Made by a program: the position numbers and the translations under genes
Notes under the pieces: generated by a model
Told to the model about the DNA's origin: nothing
Databases searched by the model: none
Seen by the model: the letters and a program-made list of their open reading frames with translations, nothing else
Assembly (NCBI RefSeq): GCF_028009165.1
Contig: NC_079241.1
Coordinates: 2,108,001-2,172,000, forward strand
Source of the DNA: Akanthomyces muscarius
Lineage: Eukaryota; Ascomycota; Sordariomycetes; Hypocreales; Cordycipitaceae
Length of the DNA: 64,000 bases
Direction of reading: 5' to 3'
Part shown: positions 55,910-64,000 of the stretch, one piece after another
Numbering within the stretch: the first letter of the stretch is position 1
Layout of the letters: each line of letters starts with the position of its first letter

Positions 55910-56003
55910 GGGCGAATGGTTTAGTGGTATAATACTCCCTTAGCATCTACCCTGTAGATCCAACAATTGGGAGTGGTCCGGGGTTCGATTCCCCGTTTGT
56001 CCA
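55910..56003 (+). tRNA. tRNA-Ala (anticodon AGC) with a 22-nt intron
   Basis: Acceptor stem GGGCGAA/TTTGTCC contains the G3-U70 pair that marks alanine tRNAs, with discriminator A. D-arm GTTTAGTGGTATAAT; anticodon stem CTCCC (55935-55939) with GGGAG (55969-55973); loop TTAGCA...T gives anticodon AGC at 55942-55944. The intron at 55946-55967, one base 3' of the anticodon as is usual, contains a small hairpin (ATCTAC/GTAGAT with the adjoining A). T-arm CGGGGTTCGATTCCCCG is perfect. CCA is not encoded as a tail. The D-stem is weak (three pairs). Confidence 0.9.
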
Positions 56004-56277
56004 CACTTGACTTAGTTTTTTTTGTCAGTTTTTGCACTGGTGCCCATCCCGCCATGGCTTTTTTTTTCAGCTTGATGCTGTTGGCGAATGCTTGCTGCGA
56101 TTTATCCAACCAGGTAGGCACCATAATTTTCGAATGTAATAAGCGGTTAAATTTCGTTTCGGAATTCATATACAAATATTCTAACCTTATAGAAGTAAAA
56201 TGATGCTACAATGCAAGCGTCCATATTGACGCGTTTCTAAATCAGTGTCCTATGTCTAATTGCGCCGAAAATGACTA

Positions 56278-57081
56278 ACGTCGGCCACCCACTCGGGAAC
56301 ACCCCCACTTGGGAACACCCCTTTTACACCAAAACACTACCTTTTCAACTAGAGATAAAACAGTACTACTAGACATTAAAAAGTTAAAAAAATTATCAAT
56401 AGATACATAATTAGCAAACTAAGCTATATATCCTTAGTTTTTATTAATAGTAAATTTATCCCCAATTCTAGATATTTCTAAAGATTAGGTATAAAATTTG
56501 TTAAGGTTTAGTAGGAGAATACTAGTAGTTTCTTAACACTAAAGAACTAATTCTGATAGCTTACTAACAATAGTTATTAATTTTTTAAAAATGGTTTTAG
56601 CCATTTTTACTATATATCTACTAGCAAGTAATATATATATAATTCTAAAAAAGCTTTAATATAGACTAATAGAAAGTAGGTAAATTTTTACTAGTAAAAA
56701 TTTAAAAGACTTATATATATATACTATATTAGTATCTATTTATAATATTAATAGAATAAATAATAGATTTTTTAGAGAGTCTTTGTATATTTATTCTATT
56801 ATTATAGCTATTTTCTAAAATTAGATAATTATTTCTTAAATTACTTAGTATTTACTAGTAATTTATTTATTATTACTTTAACTAATTATATCTATTATAT
56901 AGATTTTAATACTAAACTAAAAACTCTTTTCTAGCTTAATATAGCTATAATAGATTTATTAATATTTTTTTAATCTTTTTAGATATACTAGCTATAGATA
57001 TATAATCCCTGTAAAAAGCGCCTTTTTGGTGTGAAAGGGGTGTTCCCAAGTGGGGGGTGTTCCCAAGTGGGTGGCCGACGT
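56278..57081. mobile_element. Non-autonomous TIR element (MITE-like), 804 bp, TA target duplication
   Basis: Terminal inverted repeats of about 57 bp (56278-56334 and 57024-57081) differ at three positions including a one-base length difference in a C run. Each contains CCACTYGGGAACACCCC twice. The element is flanked by TA on both sides (56276-56277 and 57082-57083), as for Tc1/mariner or pogo/Fot1-type transposition. The ~690-bp interior is almost purely A/T, with no transposase frame. It may be naturally AT-rich or eroded by repeat-induced mutation, though the termini are still GC-rich. Lies 80 bp past the MFS stop codon. Confidence 0.85.
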
Positions 57082-57161
57082 TATGAATCTGGGTATCGCA
57101 TAAGTAGCGTTGAAAATATGTACGTGTTCCTTCAGACGTCTTTGCTCATCAAGAAACAGTC

Positions 57162-58586
57162 TTAGACCTTGGCCATTTTGAAGCCAACCTGGGCATAGCG
57201 AGCGGCAATGAAGAAAGCGAATCCAATTACCATGGAGACGCCGCAAAACAGCTGCAGACCGACGTAGTCTCCGTGCTGGCGCGACACAATGGCACCGCCA
57301 ATGGGACTGCCCGTCAGAGCACCAAACGCCATGACGGCGAAAGCAGTTCCGACGCGCGTACCAATGAAGCGAATGTCGGACACTTGCGCAATCAGCGTAG
57401 GCGCAAGGGAGACGAAGCCCCCAGAGGAGAAGCCAAAAAGGGCGGCAAAAGCAATGATGCCCGCGGTAGAGGTGACGGGGATCCAGATGGCAAGGACAAA
57501 GACGGCAGACGCGAGGGCGATGCAGAGCATCACGTTGAAGCGGCCAAACCTGTCAGCAGCGAGACCCGGGAGAACACGGCCAAAGATACTGATGGCGTTG
57601 AGGATGGGCAGCAGGTACGGGACCAGCTTCTGCGTCATGCCGGCAGCCTGAGCCTGGAGCAGAATGTAGTTGAAGGGGAGGAACATGCCCCACATGAAGA
57701 AGAAGGAGCCGACAATGGTCAGGACCATCTTGACGTCCTTGAAAGTGTCGAGATATTCTTGGAGGACAAACGGGCGCGGCTTTGGCGGGAGCCGCGACTT
57801 GATGGTGAGGTTGGATACAACGAGGAGGCCGAGAAACAAGAATGCAACAACGCGGATGGTCCACGGGAACCCAATCTGCGGAATGAGATGGTCCATCATG
57901 ATGGGGAGGACGACACCGGCTAGCGATGACCCCGAGACCATGATGCCAAACGCGACGGCGCGGTTCTTGAGGAACCAAGTGACGAGGCTCGACATGGAGG
58001 AGTGGAAGATGGCGCTGGAGCCCATGGAGGCGACAATGGACTGGGCGAGGAAGATTTGGTAGTACTCGGTGGCGAGGGACGTCATCATCAGGCCAAAGAT
58101 GTAGATGACGGTGCCGATGCGCAGGATCCATTTGGGGCCAAAGTTGTCGTACAGGCGGCCGATGACGATGCCGAGAAAGTTCATCATGAAGACCTGCGTC
58201 GAGGTGATCCAGCTGACGGTGGAAGAGCTGTAGTCGCTGAGCGTGTGGGCGACGTAGTACTGCTGGAAGACGCCGACGCAGTTGATGAGGCCAAAGGTGC
58301 AGAAGAGCGCGCACCAGCCTCCAAAGACGACGAGCCAGGCCTCGCGCCCGCCATCGGGGAAGTCTGAGGGCGAAGGGCCGCCGGCTGCGGGCGCGGCAGC
58401 GACCTGCTGCTGCTCTGGAGTGGTGGTGGACGGCGACGACGACGTTGCGCGCTCGAGGTCGTCGTGGGCTGCTGCCTTTTCAGAAGGGATGGCAGCGGCG
58501 TTGCTCTCGACATTCTCGTTGGCGACGTAGAGCGGCTTCTCCTGCACCGTGCCCGAGGAGAGGGAGCCCGAGGTGGACCGGGCCAT
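57162..58586 (-). CDS. MFS transporter, monocarboxylate permease type
   Basis: Twelve-helix plasma-membrane or organellar transporter of the fungal monocarboxylate-transporter-like group (substrate not provable). Single exon, 474 residues from M-A-R-S-T-S. A ~75-residue polar, Ala/Ser-rich N-terminus ends in [15 protein letters not shown], typical of this group. Loop 2-3 motif is [11 protein letters not shown], and loop 8-9 carries [17 protein letters not shown]-terminus is short and charged. An upstream in-frame ATG (58718) would add 44 residues with no homologue-like features. Confidence 0.93.
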   Translation of the reverse strand: MARSTSGSLSSGTVQEKPLYVANENVESNAAAIPSEKAAAHDDLERATSSSPSTTTPEQQQVAAAPAAGGPSPSDFPDGGREAWLVVFGGWCALFCTFGLINCVGVFQQYYVAHTLSDYSSSTVSWITSTQVFMMNFLGIVIGRLYDNFGPKWILRIGTVIYIFGLMMTSLATEYYQIFLAQSIVASMGSSAIFHSSMSSLVTWFLKNRAVAFGIMVSGSSLAGVVLPIMMDHLIPQIGFPWTIRVVAFLFLGLLVVSNLTIKSRLPPKPRPFVLQEYLDTFKDVKMVLTIVGSFFFMWGMFLPFNYILLQAQAAGMTQKLVPYLLPILNAISIFGRVLPGLAADRFGRFNVMLCIALASAVFVLAIWIPVTSTAGIIAFAALFGFSSGGFVSLAPTLIAQVSDIRFIGTRVGTAFAVMAFGALTGSPIGGAIVSRQHGDYVGLQLFCGVSMVIGFAFFIAARYAQVGFKMAKV

Positions 58587-60677
58587 TGTGGCTGAAGAAT
58601 TTGAGGGGTGGGTGTGCTGCGTGAGTGAGATGTCGGTGTCAGATCCAAGACATCCAAGTGTTGGGCGTCCGATGCGTATTAGTGCAGGCCAAGCAATGTA
58701 AGCGACAGAATTCCGCAATTGCGGCGAGATCTATGGCGAGGACTGAGCCCTAAAGAGAAAATTGATTCGGTATATTCTCGACGAAAAGAAAGAAACACTG
58801 CGCGGGTCTGTGGCTTCCTGAGATTGAATAGTATTTTTCGAGAGCAGTCAGCGTTGCATGTGTCGGCGTGGGTATGCTCTGGTGCTGCTCGACGAAAGGA
58901 GGTATCAGGCACTATCGCTCTCCAAAAAGAGAAGTAGCTTGACACCGGGTGTCGAGGAAGAATGCAAAAATCGCCAAGAATTTGAAAATAGCACATCAAG
59001 GCGAAGAAAATTCGAGCGACAATGTAAGACTATTATAAATTTTGGCTTAGATCCCCCCCGTTGAGAGTGTCGACGGCTCGCGTCTTGAATCCAAGGCCGA
59101 AAGTGGGGATCAGGATCAGCCAAAAAAACGAGCGGCCCCTAAGTAAATTAATTGGCAGGAATAAGATGGCCAACAACGTGCAACCCCCCCGAAAAAGGGC
59201 TGACTGGCGTGCCGCCGTGACTGGCTGGACTATTCATGCATACCCCTCTTAACTCCATCTTAGAGCCGGCCCTGAAGTGCGGCAGATGAGAGCTGAACCG
59301 TCCCTCGGGGGGTTGATGGCGCGCTGCATTGCTTTTGGGGGCGGGGGGGTGCAACCTTGGGATCCCGCGGGCCCAGATGCGCTGACCCGTGATTTGGGCC
59401 GTACAAGGGTTCGTGCCAGTTGGAGATGATTATTGAAATAAAGACAAGGTCGGTAGCTTGCAGCTTTTCGTTCGGTTTTGCGAGCCGTTGTGGAAAATGG
59501 CGGCGTGCTGGTGTGATGGAGAGGAAGAGTCGAGATGCAAACACGGTCCGGTGTGAATTACAAAGCGTCTCCGGACTCGGCATCGGCTTGGCGCCTGTTT
59601 GCTGGCATTCCTGGTACACGCAGCCGTTGAGGCGATTCCAGCGCGCTACGTCCACTGAAACAGTGGCTTTTCACAACAAGGATAGTCTCGGGGTGCATGC
59701 GTCGACGGCACGCTCCCCGGTAATGGAGTATTCTCTGCAATACGACACGCAGAGCCCGCATACACTGCCCTGTCACCATGTCCAGACAATGTTCCAGCTC
59801 ATTTTGGCCACCACATTATCACATACGAGATGCATGGGTATCCTGATGCCCTACCATTCATAGGTGGGGGGAAACAGAGGCCACCTTAATCAACGCCATG
59901 CAAGCGTAGGTACCTACCTGATTCTTAGGAGCCGCCATGTCGTCAGCTGTGAAGCCCCATGCGTCTTAGTTTTTAGATCTATTGCCGCAAATCCATAACC
60001 GAGTCGATGCTAATCATGTATTCAAGTGCTGACTATATTATTATTTCTTATCAGTCGTGTCACAGGCCGTACCCTGCACCCCCGTCACGGAGAGCCCCGC
60101 CAGGCTCCAAAGACGAGCTTCCTTCCAAAAGGGATCGGTGCTCCGCTAGCCGCGAGCGCCGACCATTCGCGTCAATGCCATCACCCAGGGCCCAAGATTC
60201 ATAAGCACGCCCACTTGCGGCCATCTGCTCACGTTCCTGATTGTGCAATCTATAGTGGATATTTGGCATGCGGGTTCTTTCTGGCCTGTGCTCCGATTGT
60301 GACACATACGGCGTGAGCTCTCCCCACACCCATCAGGGCGCGCTTCGGATTCAATGGCCCTGGAGACTGGTACCAGGCAAGCCGTACAATGTTGTCAGTT
60401 TGCTCGGGGGACCAACTTGTTATAGTGATCTGTTGCATAGCTTAGCGGTCTTTTTCGTACGAAAGCTCACTCGCCCAATACACGAAAGAGCCTCTCATTT
60501 CATCTTGGACAAACTTGGCAGTCTCACTCGAGGGTAGCTCATCCACACCAAGCCGGGCCAACACGATCTCATCATATACAGTTCTATTAACGAACACAAG
60601 AAAATTGCTGTGCATGTTGCCAAATAATGATACACTAAATCATACTCAATCACCATTTTCCGCTCGTCTGTTCATGT
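58587..60677. other. Intergenic region, 2.1 kb
   Basis: MFS promoter and the Aim24 3' flank. Several frames of 60-150 codons exist on both strands, none with protein-like composition. No RNA gene or repeat seen. Confidence 0.4.
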
Positions 60678-61927
60678 TCATCGAACAAACTCCTTGAGGT
60701 CCTTGCCGTCCTCAAACGTAACCTTGCCATCCGGCTTGACCTCGGCCACCTTGAACGCAGGCTCTTCCACCTTGGCATTGACGATTTCCCTGTCCTTGGG
60801 CGGCTCCAGGGCATCCTGCACCGCACCGGCTGGCGCATCTGCAATCTCATTCACCTCGCGGTTCGACAGCACGTCCGCCAAGCGCACGCCGCGGCTTGAC
60901 ATGAGGATCGTCGTCGGGCCCTGGAACTGCAGGAACAGCCTGTCGCCCCAAATCGTCCTACGCGTCATGGTTCGCAGTCCAAACAACATGCGGCCGAGAA
61001 ACTTGTACACGGATGACTCACGCACCGTCTTCATAAACGCCAGCTCCGGCAGGAAGCGCGACACGGACGGCACCTGCAGCCGGAAGGTTGAGCTCTTGAA
61101 GCGGAACGGACGCGGCGCATGGCGCGAGACGGAGTAGGCGACGACGCTGCCCGGGTGCGCGACAAACTCCTCGCCTTCGCCTAGCGTCAATTGGTAGACC
61201 TGGCCCGGCGCCGACACGGCAGCGAGGCCGCGGCCGGTGAGGAATGTGCTGCCCCAGTGGGCAACACCCAGGCTCGAGTGCATGCGCGGCGACGGCGACA
61301 GTGTGTGACCCGTCCAAGCGAGAAGGGCGCTGCGCTGCTTGATCATCCAGTCTGTCGTACCGTCGAGGCGAATGACGGAAAATGTCGTCGTCGGAGACTT
61401 GGTCGAGATGAGCGCCGTGACGGGCGATGTGGCGGATATGCGCTGGTAGAGGAACGGCACGCCCAGCGGCGCGCGGGCTAGAGGGTTGAGGACCGAGAGA
61501 GTGGATTGAGCCTGCACACTTGTCAGTAGTTGTCAAAGATAGACCGCCATTCAGTATGTACATCTTCGGGTTTGCCAGCAAGCGCAACGAGCGTGCCTCG
61601 TCTGGTGTACAGGCGCTGCGAGGGCGACAAGGTCACAGAGAGCATCGAATAAGGCGAGCCCAGGACCTCGAATCGTGCGTCTAGCAAATTCAAGTCAGCA
61701 CATGTCGTCTCTAATACCCATCAAGTTCGTCGCATCGTACCGGCCATGTCTCGAGAGGGGTCAATTGGCGTCCCAAACACATCCCCTCCGGCACCGACGC
61801 TGCCCCTCGGAGCTTCCGTGCTCGGGGCGGCGCTGATCTGAATTGCTCTGCATTGTCGACAAATATATGATGGCTGCGTAATGCGCAAGCCGCGCATTGG
61901 TCGAGTCAATGCAAAGTGGCCCCTCAT
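60678..61927 (-). CDS. Aim24, mitochondrial biogenesis protein
   Basis: Mitochondrial inner-membrane protein needed in yeast for MICOS integrity and respiratory-chain supercomplexes. Three exons, 61927-61741, 61680-61562 and 61511-60678 (introns of 60 and 50 nt), encode 379 residues. The first ~40 residues are basic without acidic residues ([15 protein letters not shown]), a matrix-targeting signal. The beta-rich Aim24/TRAP-like fold follows: [44 protein letters not shown] and [16 protein letters not shown]. The upstream in-frame ATG at 62059 is not used. Shares its promoter region with the divergent kinesin gene. Confidence 0.94.
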
Positions 61928-62360
61928 CGTTCCTGCAGTCGATGCGGTGCAGTCGACAGGAAAAAAGCGCGATGAGTTGCAAAGTGAAGTGACGTCTCCA
62001 GCAAAGCAAGCTTCCCGGAAGCACCCTACCTTGGTCAAGCTCAGGCCAAAAACCGGCAATCGTTTATGGGGTGGGCCGGCGGTTCAGACGGCCCGACGCA
62101 GTGCTGTGGCCACTGTACCTTCACGTGTGGGTTGCCTGGACAACCACCCACAGCGACCACGATCCTGTGCCACACCAATTGTCGGCGCTTGGCTATACAT
62201 TGAAACCACAGCAAAAACAGTGTCCAAGGTAGGTCACGGATGTATCAATAGGACGAAACGGTCGATTCACGATCTACGACGAAGAGTATCGGTCGTGCCG
62301 AAGAAAAACGAATTTTCTTATAATATCGACGTCAATTGGTCTTATTAAACACAAACAATC
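61928..62360. promoter_or_regulatory. Divergent promoter of aim24 and kinesin genes
   Basis: 433 bp between two outward-facing start codons. A/T-rich TTCTTATAATATC lies 25-50 bp before the kinesin ATG. No further element identified. Confidence 0.45.
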
Positions 62361-64000
62361 ATGTCTGTACGAGTGGTGGCCCGAATCCGTCCGCTACTGG
62401 ACGGCGAGCACGAGAAGGACATCATCGTCCGCGGAGACAGCACCGAGGCTGGAAAGCCCAACACGATTGTCAAGATCCCAAGCCCCAAGAATGGCGCCGA
62501 GGAGTTTTCGTTTGCGTTTAACAGCGTCTACGACCAATCGACATCGCAGGAAACCCTGTTCACTTCAGAAGGTACGCCAGTTCGTCCAGGGAGAGAGTAT
62601 AGCGTGCACTGACAGGGATATAGTACAACCGCTTCTCAAATCGCTCTTCCAAGGACTTGATGTCACCATCTTTGCCTACGGCGTGACCGGCACCGGCAAG
62701 ACACACACCATGCGAGGTGGCCTGAAACTGGCTGACCGCGGCGTCATTCCTCGACTGCTCAGCGGCGTATTCCGACGCGGCAAGAAAATTGCCAGGGACT
62801 CGGACGACGAGACAATCGTCACAGTGGCGCTTTCATACTACGAAATCTACAACGATAAAGTCTTTGACCTGCTGGAGCCTGCCGAGCAGCGTACGCCGAT
62901 GGGCCTACCGCTGCGTGCTGAGGCCAACGGCCGCACCGTCGTTTGTGGCCTCACAGAACGCCGCTGCGACGACCTCAAGGACTTTGAGAAGATGTATATC
63001 GAAGCCAACAACAACCGCATCACCGCCGCCACTAAGCTCAACGCCCATAGTAGCCGCAGCCACGCCATTCTGCGCGTCAAGGTGACGCAGACCGGTCCCG
63101 ACTTTATCCGCGAAAGCACCGCCTCAGCTATTGACTTGGCTGGCTCAGAGGACAACCGCCGCACGGACAACGGCAAGGAGCGCCTCGTCGAGTCGGCAGC
63201 CATTAACAAGAGCCTGTTTGTGCTGAGCCAGTGCATCGACGCCATCTCGCGCGGCGACCGGCGCATCCCCTTTCGCGAGTCCAAGATGACGCGCATCCTC
63301 TCCCTCGGGCAGAACAACGGCATCACCGTCATGATACTCAACCTGGCGCCGCTGCGCAGTTACCACCTCGACACCTTGAGCAGTCTCAACGTCAGCTCGC
63401 GCGCAAAGCGCATCGAGGTCCGCGAGATCGAAAATGAGGTCGTGTACAAGCAGTTCCCGAAGTCGAGCACGGCACATACCGGCCTCGGCGGGGCGAAACG
63501 TCAGCCGCTACAGCCGCTGGCCAATGCGCACAATGTGCAGAGCGGAAATGCGGCGGCGGCGCGGCCCGTCAAAGCGTTCAGCGTGTACACGGATGAGCTG
63601 AAGCCCATCCCTACCTCGCGGCCCTCGCTGGCCACGTCGGACATTCGCAAGGTCAGCCCCGTGAAGCGCGCCTCGGAGCAGGAGTCGGGCATCTCTCGAC
63701 CATCGAAGCTGGCCCGCCCGTCACTGCTACCCTCCTCTTTCGCGTCAGCCGGCACCCAAGGCGCTATGAGCAGCCAAGGGTCCATCACCATGTCTGCCGC
63801 GCAGATCGAGGCCATGGTCGAGAAGAAGGTTGCCGAAGTGCTCGCCGCGCGCATGGCCGCCGAGCAGCAGACCACGACTGTCATGGCGCCGCCTCCGCCG
63901 CCGCCGCCGTCACAGCCCTCTCACGCCGCCGTGCAGAGGCGTCTCGAGGCACTAGAGCGCCGCATCGAAGCTGACGAGCGACGCGAGGACTCCAAGTCGG
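62361..64000 (+). CDS. Kinesin-like motor protein, KIF22/kinesin-10-like, 3' truncated by the window
   Basis: Microtubule motor. Exons 62361-62571 and 62624-beyond 64000 (52-nt intron, donor GTACGC, acceptor GATATAG) encode at least 529 residues; the frame is open at the window edge. The motor domain (residues ~1-360) is complete: V-R-V-V-A-R-I-R-P-L at the start, P-loop Y-G-V-T-G-T-G-K-T-H-T-M near residues 89-100, switch I N-A-H-S-S-R-S-H, switch II D-L-A-G-S-E, and Y-H-L-D-T-L-S-S-L where most kinesins have E-T-L-x-T-L. After the motor comes a Ser/Pro-rich linker, a proline run (P-P-P-P-P-P-P) and the start of a coiled coil (R-R-L-E-A-L-E-R-R-I-E-A). N-terminal motor placement and short neck fit kinesin-10; subfamily is an inference. 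Confidence 0.92.

Noticed and set aside
59260..59863. Frames of 130-147 codons on both strands
   Set aside because: No protein-like composition, splice signals or motifs; treated as intergenic.

Overview
The window is nuclear DNA of a filamentous ascomycete. The evidence is short spliceosomal introns (48-180 nt) with GTRNGT donors and CTAAC-type branch sites, plus typical Pezizomycotina protein sequences. A Sordariomycete, probably Hypocreales, is my best guess from protein style, but I cannot prove it from the sequence. All gene models were spliced by eye; joins were checked for frame but not for expression.

Left conserved block (about 0.3-11.7 kb): replicative DNA ligase I, AP-1 adaptor beta subunit, Bol2/Fra2 (BolA family), a Nif3-family protein, the GARP subunit Vps51, and a sugar-alcohol-type short-chain dehydrogenase. 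These are ordinary, densely packed housekeeping genes.

Middle accessory block (about 11.7-42 kb): no conserved gene is recognisable over about 30 kb. It holds a 17-bp minisatellite, many perfect or near-perfect inverted repeats, duplicated non-coding segments, and a same-strand array of nine small genes (starts at 14105, 16935, 23185, 27014, 30872, 34116, 36585, 38301, 40450). Eight encode an N-terminal single membrane helix that begins L-[TS]-x-E-A-[IT]-I and ends in W-[RQ] plus basic residues, followed by a phase-1 intron and a variable second exon. Four of the second exons (A, E, F, G) end in a shared hydrophobic/aromatic strand motif. The ninth (40450) is a divergent member or look-alike. 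I do not recognise this family by name; it is the best candidate for an undescribed system. Two copies (23185, 27014) share a stop that shortens them to 52 residues, and copies C, D and E are spaced almost equally (3.83 and 3.86 kb), suggesting segmental duplication.

Right block (about 42-64 kb): an OPT oligopeptide transporter, a LysM/chitin-binding (CBM18) protein, Rmi1, a four-CBS/PB1 membrane protein, two tandem F-box genes with the same intron position, a decayed gene with in-frame TAG stops, an intron-containing tRNA-Ala(AGC), an AT-rich TIR element with TA target duplication, an MFS monocarboxylate-type transporter, Aim24, and the 5' part of a kinesin motor gene that runs off the window. 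The array is therefore bounded by core metabolism on the left and by transport/surface functions on the right, with housekeeping genes resuming at about 47 kb.
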